DNA of 64,000 nucleotides from Nissolia schottii (lineage: Eukaryota > Streptophyta > Magnoliopsida > Fabales > Fabaceae), in contig QANU01107152.1 in NCBI GenBank assembly GCA_003254905.1, positions 1 to 64,000 of the forward strand, in the 5' to 3' direction. Position numbers and translations under genes: made by a program. The stretch's first letter is position 1, and every line of letters starts with the position of its first letter. The notes beneath the pieces were generated by a model. It had not been told where the DNA came from, searched no databases, and worked only from the letters and a program-made list of their open reading frames with translations. Shown piece after piece: positions 11,709 to 23,632 of the stretch.

Positions 11709-13142
11709 TGTAACAACCCAACTTTTTCCCTTCATTAACATGTCACATGATAAATAATATAAATGAAAAAAAATTCAAGAATTGATTTTATTCCTGTAAT
11801 ATTAGTTAAAAATAATAATTTTGTGATCTCGTGGCATCCGATGACGTTCGGGTCGATATTAGGCATTATTAGAATTTAATTATGACTCAATAGGAGTCTG
11901 TAAAATATATTCATATGAAAATAAATTCAAGAATATTCCAACTAAGATTTAAATATTAACAAGAAAAATTAATAGGTCACAACGGTATGTCCGGAATATT
12001 TTTAGGACTTCCGTACATAAATAGTTAATGAGCGAATATGACCGAAAACACACCGGGAGAAAATAGAATTATGGATGGATGACCAAAGGCCCTAAAGACC
12101 CACGGCCAGCCCTCAAGTGCCCGAAGACACACACACCACATACACCAAAGTTATTCATTTTCTTCTTCTAAGGTTCCAAGACTTAAGCTCCATAACCATC
12201 AAAGTTTAACCATCATCCTTTGCTTTTCTTCATCATAAATCACTCTCAAACTCATCAAGAAGACAAGCTAGCATCAAGGTTAGGAGTTTCTCTTCAAGTG
12301 GAAGCAAGAACATCAAGTTTCATAACCCTAATCTTCCATAACCTAGGTTTTCATCCTTTTTAGCAAGAAGGCTTAAGCAAGCAAGCAAGGCTTGATTTCA
12401 TCTTTTCCCTAGCATCAACAAGCTCTTGAGGAAGTGGGTAACTCTAGTTCCTCACCTTTTTGATGGTGAATGATGTTTATGTGACTTTGTGCATGATTGA
12501 TGATTCTTGGTTATATGAACATATATGCTAGAAATGATGTTAAGGCTTAGGAAGACAATTCTGAAGGGTCTTGTGACCTGGATTACTGGATTAGATAGGA
12601 TTATTGTGTGTGAAATATGTGCAAACTCAAGTAGGGTTCCATGGGAGTAAAGGACAAAGAGGATGAAGAATGATGCATTCGGTTTTGCATTTTCGCCCAG
12701 TGGCCGCTGAGCGATGCTCTGGCGCCGCTGAGCAGAATGCCGTGAACTTCAGAGCTGAACGATAGGCGGTAACCGCTGAGCGATCTGAGGGCAACGTGGA
12801 AAGTCCGAAAAGATATTTTCTTAAAGGATAAAAGTCGGTGGAGATATTTTAAAAATTTGTCAGACCGCTGAGCGAAGGGATTCTTACCGCTGAGCGATAA
12901 TACTCCAATATCGCTGAGCGAAGCTGTTTCCAGAGCTGAGCGCTAGAGCTCAAACCGCTGAGCAGACAACAGTTTCCGCTAAGCGGCTTGAGACCAGAAT
13001 GTTTTATGGAACTCCTCTTGAGGCTCATAGTACAGTATTTATTACCATATCTGTGATCGATAACTGAATTGTATAAATGTACATGCTATATGTGAGGAAA
13101 ATGCTCTGAACATGCGTATTACGTGTAGTCTGTGGTAAAATT
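11709..13142 (+). repeat. 5' LTR of C, left part
   Basis: It begins TGTAACAACCC and carries the conserved U3 block (11974-12024) and a dense CGCTGAGCG array (12711-12985). Element A interrupts it at 13143; the LTR resumes at 41216 with AAATC. The same join is uninterrupted in the other LTR near 55868-55875. Confidence 0.85.
13138..13142. repeat. Left target-site duplication of element A
   Basis: AAATT here faces AAATC at 41216-41220, matching four of five bases, at the two edges of element A inside the 5' LTR of C. Confidence 0.7.
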
Positions 13143-14325
13143 TGTAACAACCCGACTTTTTCCCTTCAATTAAAATGCTATTTAAGGAAGAATTAAAAAT
13201 ATAATAATAAGGAAAAATTGAGATAAAAATAAAATAAAATTCAAATATTAATTTTATTTCTGTAATATTAGTTAAAAATAATTCTTTGACGATCTCGTGA
13301 CGTCCGGTGACGTTTGGATCGAAATTAGGGTTTTATTGTAATTTCCTTACGACTCACAAGAGTCTGTAAAATACATTGATATGAAATTAAATGTAAGAAT
13401 ATGTCATTCAAGATTTAAATATTAACTGGGATAATTAATAGGTCACAACGGTGTGTCCGGAATATTTTTAGGACGTCCGGACATAAATAACTAATAAACA
13501 AACATGACCTAAAATACACTAAGGGTGAAATTTGAAAATAAATTATGAACCAAGGCCACTAAACCTACGGCCAGCCCGCCAACCCCGAGCATACACACAC
13601 AAACACTCTAAACCTATTTCATTTCTTCTTCCTAAATTCTATGTCTTCAAGCTCCATAATCATCCAAGTCCAACCATCATCTCTTGTTCTCATCATCATA
13701 ACCACTCTCAAATTAACCATGAAGACAAGCTAGTCTCAAGATTTAGAGTTTCTCTTCAAGTGGAAGCAAGAGCATCAAGTTCCAAACCCTAAAACTCGAT
13801 AACCTAGGTTTTATGCTTTCTTGATAAAGGAACTTCAAGCAAGCTTCAAGTTCATCTTTCCATCATTCAAATTCATTTCTAAGCACCTAAGGAGGACAAG
13901 CAAGGATAGTTGGTGAGTTTTCATCCCTTGGTGACAAGCCAAGTTTCCACAATACATAATTGCCCTAATTATGTCAAGATTTCATTTTAGGTCAAGAAGG
14001 CTTCAAACAAGCAAGCAAGGCTTGATTTCCTCTTCCTTCTAGCATCAACAAGTCCTTGAGGAAGTGGGTAACCCTAGTTCCTCACCTCTTTGATGGTGGC
14101 TAAGTGTTGTGTGATTGTATGTGTATGTATCTGAATTGTGAGTTTATGGACATAATTGTTAGAAATGAGGTTAGGACTTATGAAGACAATTCTGAAGGGT
14201 CTTGTGACCTGGATTACATAGGATTATTGTGCTTGAATTATGTGTGAAATTCAAGTAGGTTCCATGGGAGAAAAGGGGAAGCAAATGGAAGAGAAGAGCA
14301 ATTCGATTTTCATGTCTCGCACAGG

Positions 14326-14535
14326 GGCCGCTGAGTGGGGTCTCAGGCGCCACTGAGCGAGACAAGGCTTACGTGGAAAGTTAAAAGATATTTTTAAAAT
14401 AAGGCTGTGGAAGAAAATTTGAGAAAGTTCAGCTGCTGAGCGATGAGGTTAGTACCGCTGAGCGATACCACCTCTATCGCTGAGCAGAGGAGCTCAAACC
14501 GCTGAGCGAACATCAGTTTTCGCTGAGCGGCTTGA
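14326..14535. repeat. CGCTGAGCG palindrome array, A 5' LTR
   Basis: About eight copies of CGCTGAGCG or one-base variants occur at 20-80 base spacing; the arms CGCT/AGCG pair around one central base. The 3' LTR holds a shorter array at 22106-22230, so the unit number differs within one element. Similar arrays: 12711-12985, 55434-55715, 61336-61540, 25290-25345, 37363-37440, 10451-10525, 7369-7510 and, in the other lineage, 48697-49025, 53985-54315 and 32234-32555. Confidence 0.85.
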
Positions 14536-14943
14536 GACTAAGGAAAGCTGATGGCACCCTCTTGAGGCTCATAATGTGGTACTGATGCTGTAATGATGAT
14601 TGATAGCTGAATTGGATGCACGTATATGCTGTATGTCATGAAATAGTATTGACCATGCATGTTATTTGTACTTTATGACGAAATCTGTGATATGTCATGC
14701 ATTCATGAGATACTTAGTTAAAGACATGATAATAAACTCTGAGATAAGTAAAGATGCTGAAATGAACCATAGGGAAATCAGTATACCATGTTGCAGGTAC
14801 TATTTATGCTGTTGAAATAGGGCCAATGCCCAATGCTGCTAAACAAGGGCCAATGCCCAATGCTGCTGAAATATTGGCTATATGCCACATGCTGAAAAGG
14901 GCTAAATGCCTAATATTGAAAAAGGCTATATGCCCATGCTGAA

Positions 14944-15180
14944 AAGGCCGTGATCACGTGAGCTGCTATAATCCCACTTCAGGAGGTCGAGGCATCCTGA
15001 ATGTGGAAGCCTGCCACAGGTGGTGTCGAGATGGCATATCTGGAGGTGTGCGGTTACCACGCCTATGCATTGTCGAAAGGGGGCAAGCTTAGGTGGGGGT
15101 ACAATATCCGCCCACTGTCGAGGGGTCTCGAGGGGGCACACGGCAGGTGGAAGCCCACCGCAGTGAGGTCTGGATAGTGT
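14944..15180 (+). repeat. GC-rich conserved LTR block with G-box
   Basis: The block starts with CGTGATCACGTGAGC (a CGTGATCACG palindrome overlapping a CACGTG G-box) and contains GGTGGAAGCCCACC, which can pair GGTGG with CCACC. Near-identical blocks occur at 22642-22880, 28290-28530, 41461-41700 and 61921-62160, and reversed at 24603-24860 and 36674-36935. It looks better kept than flanking LTR sequence. A frame beginning MWKPATGG runs through several copies. Confidence 0.8.
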
Positions 15181-15725
15181 CGGCCTATACTGAGGGTGTG
15201 AGGTTATTCCGTCATACTAGTGTCAACAGAGGACATTACTATGGTGGGAATAACACCTATTCTGTTATGCTTTTACCTTATGTTATGCCGTTATATTCTG
15301 TTATTCTGTCACATTTTGCTAGACATGTCATGCTGATAATTCTGTCATGTTTATGCTGATGATTCTGCTACATGTATTTTACTGAATTCTGTTGTGTCTG
15401 TATGGGATGATTATGTGATGCACATTCTGGTGATTCTGTTATGCTGAGTGTACTCTGATTATATGTTGTTATTCAGTTTGATTAGAATATATAGTCTGCT
15501 GTTATGCCGTACCGTCAAGAGCACGCTCGAGACGGTTTACACGAGATATTAAATCAGCACGAGAATGTAGTAAGCAAGAGTAGTTCCCATGTCACATATT
15601 AATGCAAATAAAGCCGTTCAGATAGGCCAGATAATAAATGGTAGGGACTTTAGTATGTATGTTCACTAGAGATCTTTGAGCGGCCTGAAGTCCGACATAA
15701 CTCAGGAACTAAGGTTATTTCTGCT

Positions 15726-15825
15726 GAGAACCTACCGTTCTCATCCCCCACTGTTTATGAGTTCGGGTACCGAAGAGGATGAATCTTATTTTGAGGATGC
15801 AGAAGAGCCGCCAGCTGAGTCATGA
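15726..15825 (+). CDS. LTR hairpin plus acidic micro-ORF, A 5' LTR
   Basis: The hairpin GAGAAC-CTACC-GTTCTC occupies 15726-15742. An ATG at 15757 opens a 22-codon frame that starts MSSGT, is rich in Glu/Asp, and has PPAES before the stop at 15823-15825. The frame lies in the LTR's 3' part, so in a full-length transcript it would precede gag as a short upstream ORF. Equivalent frames occur in the other Tekay-type LTRs. Translation is an inference. Confidence 0.4.
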
Positions 15826-16245
15826 GCAGCTAGGAGATAGATAGATGTTTACATTTTGCCAAGGACTTACTGAGTAGCATTCCAGTAGTCCTTGTATTTT
15901 GATGTGATGTATTGTGACTTATGTATTCAGTATTACAGTGTGATGTATATTGTACTTACTATGTATACAATGATGTGACTTTGTATGGTGGACCCACTGA
16001 ATATATATTTCTGATGCTAATTATGATAATGTTATCCGCTTTGTTATATTTGTTTAATTCCAGCGCATGGCTCTATTTTAGTACTAATGTGATATAAGCA
16101 AATGTTTAAAATGGGTCCTTACTTTATTAAGCAACAACTATTTTCGAAAAGTAACTATGGACTAAAGTATTCCGACCAGGTAGATAACAACCTAGTGAGC
16201 TTTGTTTACTACGTACGGGTAAACAGTTAGCTAGGGTGTTTCATT

Positions 16246-16257
16246 TGGTATCAGAGC
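16246..16257 (+). other. Primer binding site of A (initiator Met tRNA)
   Basis: TGGTATCAGAGC begins two bases after the LTR end. It is complementary to the 3' end of plant initiator Met tRNA, the usual primer in this group. Confidence 0.9.
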
Positions 16258-16412
16258 AGTTTGGTCCAAAAGAGCCTGAGGGCTGAGCTGCACTATGCTT
16301 TCGGGCATGATTACGGTGTATGTTTCAGGTAAGTGGTATGTGCTAAGTTCCTGTGTACTTGCCTTTCTTGAGACTGATCACCTCGAAACTGTGCAGGTAT
16401 GACATATTAGAT

Positions 16413-19400
16413 ATGCCACCCTGCAGAGACCCTACACAGCGTACTCCGGAGTCCCCAGAACTTGCAGATGTGCTGTGAGAGATAGCTCAGGCTACGGCAT
16501 TGATGGCTGCTTCCAATGCCCAACGCAACACGCCTCCGACAGCTCAAGAGCTGGAAGCCACAAAGTACCGGGATTTTTCACGCCCCAACCCACCAGTATT
16601 TGAAGGCGTGATGGATCCTGAGTTGGTTCATGGCTGGCTTAGGAAATTGGAGCAGATCTTTGAAGATATCTCGTGCACAGAGCAACAGAAAGTCAAGTTT
16701 GCTTCCCGGAAGCTAGAGGGAGCAGCGGGCGAATGGTGGGATACAACCAAGCCCCAGTTTGAGCGAGACATGGATCCAGTGACATGGAATAAGTTCAAGG
16801 AGGTGTTCTTGGACAAATACTTTCCACAGGAGTTGCAGGATAAAAAAGAAGCAGAATTCATGGAGCTAAAACAGGGTTCAATGACAGTGACTAAGTACAC
16901 GGCGAAGTTTGAGAAGCTTTGCCGACATTCACCAATGTACCGGATGAACCCAAGTGAAGGCTGGAAGTGCGCTAAATACCAGTGAGGTTTGAAACCTGAA
17001 TTGAAGGTCTTTCTGAATGTGGCAGGTGTCCGTGACTATGCTACTTGGGTGAACACTTGTTTGGCTTAGGAGGAAACCAATAGAGATCTAGCTCAGGTGA
17101 GAAGTGACAGATTCAAGAGAAGGTTTGATGGTGCTGGTAGTTCTCAGAGTGAACCAAGGAAGCGGGGACCGTTTCAAGCAGCAGTAGCAGGACGAGGCCG
17201 AGGTCAGTTTCCACCGAGGCCCCAGCAAGGATCAGGGAGAATGCAGAGTCAGCCCAGAGCAGGGCCAGTAGGAGCAGGATCTCCAGCAATGAGATCTCCG
17301 TCATCAGGTACTCCGAGCCGGAGCACGCCGGAGACCCAGCAGCGTACAGATCCACGTACACCTTGCCCAAAGTGTGGCAGGGAGCATTTTGGAGACTGTT
17401 TGGCAGGACAGGGAGTTTGTTTCAGGTGTGCCAAGACAGGGCATTTTGTCAGAGAGTGTCCAGTAGCAACGCCACCTACCCTACGTCAAGGCAGAGTATT
17501 CACTATGGCTGCCGAGGAAGCTAAGGAGAAAGAAGGTCTGATTTTTGGTACTTGTACTATTTATGGGAAGACTTTGATTGTTTTGTATGATTCCGGAGCA
17601 TCCCACTCCTTTATCTCTTACAATAATGTGAAGGAGTTACAGTTATCTCCTACGACACTGCCATACACCCTTGCTGTATCTACGCCTACTGCACCGCCGG
17701 TTAAGACCTGTCAGGTATGTCTGCGTTGTCCGTTTCAGCTGCAGGAAAGAGAGTTCGTGGCTGATTTGATTTGTCTTCCCCTAGTAAGTTTGGATGTGAT
17801 ACTAGGGATGGATTGGTTGAAGGCTAATCAGGCGGTTCTCGGCTGTGCTAGGAAGCTGGTTACTTTTCCTTCTATGGTTACCAGTTCAGTAGCCTCAGAG
17901 GAGGAGTTGCCAATTCTCTATTTCTGTCAGTTAAGAGATCAAGGTTGTGTTTTCTTTGCATCGTCGGAAGTGGCAGTTGCAAAGCAGGAAGTCAAGGATA
18001 TTCCTGGATTATCCGGATGTGTTTCCTGATGATATTCCAGCATTTCCACCAAAGCGAGAGGTAGAGTTTTCTATCGATCTGGTGCCTGGTGCTGGACCTA
18101 TTTCCATTGCACCGTATCGTATGTCTCCGTTGGAATTGCAGGAATTGAAAAAGCAGCTAGAAGAGTTGATGGGGAAACAGTTCATACGGCCAAGTGCATC
18201 ACTGTGGGGAGCACTGGTGTTGTTTGTGAAGAAGAAAGATGGCACTATGAGAATGTGCATCGATTATAGGCAATTGAACAAAGTAACAATTAAGAACAAG
18301 TATCCATTGCCTAGGATCGATGATCTTCTAGATCAGCTGAAAGGTGCTAAGATCTTTTCCAGGATTGATTTGCGGTCTGGCTATCATCAGATTAGAGTAC
18401 GAGAGGAGGATATAGCTAAGACGGCATTCCGATCTCGGTATGGTCATTATGAGTTTACAGTGATGTCTTTTGGTTTGACCAATTCTCCCGCGATTTTTAT
18501 GGATGATTGTGTCATTGTCTTTATTGATGATATTCTGGTGTACTCTAAGTGTGAAGAAGAGCACACTAGACATTTGCAGATAGTACTGGAGATTCTAATG
18601 GAGAAACAATTGTATGCCAAGCTCTCCAAGTGTGAGTTTTGGGCCAAGAAAGTGCAGTTTTTGGGTCATGTGATTTCAGACCAAGGCGTATCAGTGGATC
18701 CTAGTAAAGTTAAGGGGGTTAGAACCTGGGAGAGACCCACATTGGTTACAGAGTTACGGAGCTTTCTGGGATTTGCGGGATACTACCGGAGGTTTATTCA
18801 GGGATTTTCACAGATTGCCTTGCCGTTGACGAAGCTGACAAGGAAAGTTGCAAAGATGATTTCGTCCGCAGAATGTGAACGAAGTTCCTGCGAGCTGAAG
18901 GAGAAGTTGACCACTGCTCCAGTGCTAGTACTACCTGATCCTCAGGAACCTTTTGAGGTATACTGTGATGCATCAAGTGCGGGACTGGGTTGTGTTCTGA
19001 TGCAGCGACGTCAAGTGATAGCTTATGCCTCGAGACAGTTGAAGCAGCATGAGCTAAACTATCCTACACATGACTTAGAATTGGCTGCAGTGGTATTTGC
19101 ATTGAAAATCTGGAGACATTATTTGTATGGAGTTCGATTTGAAGTATATCCAGATCATAAAAGTCTGAAATATCTGTTTAATCAGAAGGAGTTGAATATG
19201 CGTCAGAGGAGGTGGATCGAATTCCTTAAGGATTGTGATTTTAATCTCAATTATCACCCAGGGAAGGCCAATGTAGTGGCTGATGCTTTGAGCCGGAAGT
19301 CTTTGCAGATGGCTCATATGATGGTACATGAAGCGAAGTTATTGGAGGAGTTTCGTGATCTTAATCAGACTGTTACACGCCAACCTAACAGGTTGACATT

Positions 19401-20856
19401 GTATCCTCTTCAAGTCAGTAGTGATTTTAAGTACCGAATAGTGGAAGCTCAGAAGAGTTGCCAAGAAGATACTTGGTGTAAGTTTTGCAAGGCCGTTGAA
19501 GAAGGTAAGATTAAAGAGGCGACTACAGATACCGATGGGATCCTGAGGTTTGACGGGCGCATCTGTGTGCCTAAGGAAGGCAGCTTAAGGGAGGATATCT
19601 TGCAGGAGGCTCATAAGAGTCAGTTCACGATGCACCCAGGTACGACTAAGATGTATCATGATCTTAAGCATATGTTCTGGTGGCCAGGGTTGAAAAGAGA
19701 TGTTGAGAACTGGGTACAAAAGTGCTTGGTTTGCCAGAAGGTGAAGATTGAGCATCAGAAACCACCAGGGCTGCTGACTCCTCCAGAGGTTCCAGAGTGG
19801 AAGTGGGAGGCCGTAGCCATGGATTTTGTTTCTGGTTTACCACGTACCCGAACTGGAGTTGATGCTATTTGGGTAATTGTAGACAGATTGACTAAGTCTG
19901 TTCATTTTGTCCCAATCAAGATGACTTACTCGTTAGAGAAGCTTGTACAGCTGTATATTAAGGAGGTGGTAAGGTTGCATGGAGTACCATCTTCTATCAT
20001 TTCAGACAGGGATCCCAGATTTACCTCCAGATTTTGGACTGCGTTTCAGAGAGCTTATGGATCGCAGTTGCACTTGAGTTTTGCATATCACCCTCAGTCT
20101 GATGGTCAGTCTGAACGCACTATTCAGACCTTGGAAGATATGCTACGGGCTTGTGCATTAGATACACCAGGAAACTGGGAGGAAATATTGCCATTTGTGG
20201 AGTTTGCTTACAACAATAGCTATCAAGCTAGCATTGGTATGGCTCCATTTGAAGCATTGTATAGTAGGAAATGTCAGTTGCCTTTGTGTTGGAATGACAG
20301 CAGGTAGTATCGCTGTCTAGGTCCTGAGGAGACCCAAGAGACAGAAGAATTAATGAAGTTGTTGCGCAAAAGGGTACTCACGGCGCAAAGCCGACAGAAG
20401 AGTTATGCAGATAATCGGAGGAGACCACTTGAGTTCCAAGAGGGAGATCATGTCTTCCTAAAGGTTACTCCGGTGACAGGTATTGGGAGGTCATTGAAGG
20501 TCAGGAAGCTGAACCCCCGATTCATGGGACCGTTCCAGATTCTAGATTGTATTGGACCGGTAGCATACCGTATAGCTCTTCCACCGAATCTTGCCAATAT
20601 CCATAATGTTTTTCATGTCTCTCAGTTGTGTAAGTATTATGCATCCCCCGACCATGTGTTGCAACCAGAACAGATACAGTTGAGAGAAGATTTGTCTTTA
20701 CCGCTGACACCACAGAAGATCGTTGATCATAAGGTTCGTCAGACGAGGCACAATGAGATTCCTATGGTACGAGTGGTATGGACGAATGGAGAAGTAGAAG
20801 AGCACCCATGGGAGTTAGAAAAGGATATGAAGCAAGCTTATCCGGAGTTATTCTGA
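16413..20856 (+). pseudogene. gag-pol region of A, chromovirus type
   Basis: The region begins with an MPPCRD start at 16413. Gag: capsid part about 16500-16980, CCHC knuckle CFRCAKTGHFVREC at 17418-17459. Protease: DSGA at 17589-17600. Reverse transcriptase: about 18060-18640 with FIDD at 18520-18531. RNase H: about 18940-19300 ([10 protein letters not shown]). Integrase: about 19600-20330, with the HHCC part, then a DFVSGLP segment and an SDRDPRF segment. A chromodomain-like tail lies at 20720-20853 and ends YPELF. These are the enzymes for particle assembly, copying and insertion; the tail, as in Tekay-clade chromoviruses, is thought to guide insertion to chromatin. A few breaks mark it as a fossil. 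Confidence 0.85.
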
Positions 20857-20901
20857 GAGGTATGGATCTATCCTTATCTTTCAATTTCGAGGACGAAATT
20901 T

Positions 20902-20919
20902 TTCGAAGGGGGGTAGAAT
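20902..20919 (+). other. Polypurine tract of A
   Basis: TTCGAAGGGGGGTAGAA lies directly before the 3' LTR start TGTAACAACCC, as expected for the plus-strand primer. Confidence 0.85.
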
Positions 20920-23433
20920 GTAACAACCCGACTTTTTTCCTTTAATTAAAATGCTATTTAAGGAAGAATTAAAAATATAATAATAAGGAAAAATTGAGAT
21001 AAAAATAAAATAAAATTCAAATATTAATTTTATTTCTGTAATATTAGTTAAAAATAATTCTTTGACGATCTCGTGACGTCCGGTGACGTTTGGATCGAAA
21101 TTAGGGTTTTGTTGCAATTTCCTTACGACTCATAGGAGTCTGTAAAATACATTGATATGAAATTAAATGTAAGAATATGTCATTTAAGATTTAAATATTA
21201 ACCGGGATAATTAATAGGTCACAATGGTGTGTCCGAAATATTTTTAGGATGACCGGACATAAATAACTAATAAACAAACATGACCTAAAATACACTAAGG
21301 GTAAAATTGGAAAATAAATTATGAACAAAGGCCACTAAACCTACGGCCAGGCCCTCCCAAACCCGAGCATACACACACAAACATTCTAAACCTATTTCAT
21401 TTCTTCTTCCTAAATTCTAAGTCTTCAAGCTCCATAATCATCCAAGTCCAACCATCATCTCTTGTTCTCATCATCATCAACCACTCTCAAATTAACCAAG
21501 AAGACAAGCTAGTCTCAAGATTTAGAGTTTCTCTTCAAGTAGAAGCAAGAGCATCAAGTTCCAAACCCTAAAACTCCATAACCTAGGTTTTATGCTTTCT
21601 TGATAAAGGAACTTCAAGCAAGCTTCAAGTTCATCTTTCCATGATTCAAATTCATTTCTAAGCACCTAAGGAGGACAAGCAAGGATAGTTGGTGAGTTTT
21701 CATCCCTTGGTGACAAGCCAAGTTTCCACAATCAATAATTGCCCTAATTATGTCAAGATTTCATTTTAGGTCAAGAAGGCTTCAAACAAGCAATCAAGGC
21801 TTGATTTCCTCTTCCTTCTAGCATCAACAAGTCCTTGAGGAAGTGGGTAACCCTAGTTCCTCACCTCTTTGATGGTGGCTAAGTGTTGTGTGATTGTATG
21901 TGTATGTATGTGAATTGTGAGTTTATGGACATAATTGTTAGAAATGAGGTTAGGACTTATGAAGACAATTCTGAAGGGTCTTGTGACCTGGATTACATAG
22001 GATTATTGTGCTTGAATTATGTGTGAAATTCAAGTAGGTTCCATGGGAGAAAAGGGGAAGCAAATGGAAGAGAAGAGCAATTCGGTTTTCATGTCTCGCA
22101 TAGGGGCCGCTGAGCGGGGTCTCAGGCGCCGCTGAGCGATGAGGTTAGTACCGCTGAGCGATACCACCTCTATCGCTGAGCGGAGGAGCTCAAACCGCTG
22201 AGCGAACATCAGTTTTCGCTGAGCGCCTTGAGACTAAGGAAAGCTGATGGCACCCTCTTGAGGCTCATAGTATGGTACTGATGCTGTAATGATGATTGAT
22301 AACTGAATTGGATGCACGTATATGCTGTATGTCATGAAATAGTATTGACCATGCATGTTATTTGTACTTTATGACGAAATCTGTGATATGTCATGCACTC
22401 ATGAGATACTTAGTTAAAGACATGATAATAAACTCTGAGATAAGTAAAGGTGCTGAAATGAACCATAGGGAAATCAGTATACCATGTTGCAGGTACTATT
22501 TATGCTGCTGAAACAGGGCCAATGCCCAATGCTGCTGAACAAGGGCCAATGCCCAATGCTGTTGAAATATTGGCTATATGCCGCATGCTGAAAAGGGCTA
22601 AATGCCTAATATTGAAAAAGGCTATACGCCCATGCTGAAAAGGCCGTGATCACGTGAGCCACTATGATCCCACTTCAGGAGGTCGAGGCATCCTGAATAT
22701 GGAAGCCCGCCACAAGTGGTGTCGAGATGGCATACCTAGAGGTGTGCGGTTACCACGCCTATGCATTGTTGAAAGGGGGCAAGCTTAGGTGGGGGTACAA
22801 TATCCGCTCACTGTCGAGGGGTCCCGAGAGAGCACACGGCAGGTGGAAGCCCACCGCAGTGAGGTCTGGACAGTGTCGGCCTATACTGAGGGTGTGAGGT
22901 TATTCCGTCATACTAGTGTCAACAGAGGACATTACTATGGTGGGAATAACGCCTATTCTGTTATGCTGTTACCTTATGTTATGCCGGTATATTCTATTAT
23001 TCTGTCACATTCTGCTAGACATGTCATGCTGATAATTCTGTCATGTTTATGCTGATGATTATGCTACATGTATTCGGCTGAATTCTGTTGTGTCTGTATG
23101 GAATGATTATGTGATGTATATTTTGGTGATTCTGTTATGCTAAGTGTACTCTGATTATATGCTGTTATTCAGTTTGATTAGAAAATATAGTCTGCTGTTA
23201 TGCCGTACCGTCAAGAGCACGCTCGAGACGGTTTACACGAGATATTAAATCAGCACGAGAATGTAGTAAGCAAGAGTAGTTCCCATGTCACATACTAACG
23301 CAAATAAAGCCGTTCAGATAGGCCAGATAATAAATGGTAGGGACTTTAGTATGTATGTTCACTAGAGATCTCTGAGCGACCTAAAGTCTGACATAATCTG
23401 ATATACGACTCAGGAACTAAGGTTATTTCCACT

Positions 23434-23534
23434 GAGAACCTACCGTTCTCATCCCCCACTATTTTATGACTTCAGGTACCGAAGAGGATGAATCTTATTT
23501 TGAGGATGCAGAAGAGCCGCCAGCTGAGCCATGA
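23434..23534 (+). CDS. LTR hairpin plus acidic micro-ORF, A 3' LTR
   Basis: Hairpin GAGAAC/GTTCTC at 23434-23450 and ATG at 23466; the 22-residue frame starts MTSGT and ends PPAEP before the stop at 23532-23534. Compared with the 5' LTR copy it differs by two or three residues at the two ends. Confidence 0.4.
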
Positions 23535-23632
23535 GCGGCTAGGAGATAGATAGATGTTTACATTTTGCCAAGGGCTTACTGAGTAGCATTCCAGTAGTCC
23601 TTGTATTTTGATGTGATGTACTCTGACTTATG

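Larger units (their letters stand above)
13143..16243 (+). repeat. 5' LTR of A (3,101 bp)
   Basis: The parts in order are: conserved U3 block (13441-13490), palindrome array (14326-14535), GGGCCAATGCCC repeats (14820-14950), GC-rich conserved block with a G-box (14944-15180), TTCTGTTATGCTG-like degenerate repeats (about 15250-15480), a CCGTC/GACGG hairpin (15513-15536), and the hairpin plus micro-ORF module (15726-15825). No clear TATA box is seen. The length is typical of the Tekay/Del group. Confidence 0.9.

Noticed and set aside
14820-15480. CRISPR-like spaced repeats in the LTRs
   Set aside because: Repeats are imperfect, spacing varies, the arrays sit inside eukaryotic LTRs and no cas genes exist here.
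16326-16396. Possible short intron (CAG-GTAAGT to GTGCAG) between primer site and gag in A
   Set aside because: The GT of the donor is not shared by the same leader in B, C and F, so splicing there is not supported across the family.
18009-19329. Minus-strand frames over the pol region of A, and similar ones over B and C
   Set aside because: They are shadows of the conserved gag-pol coding sequence on the other strand.
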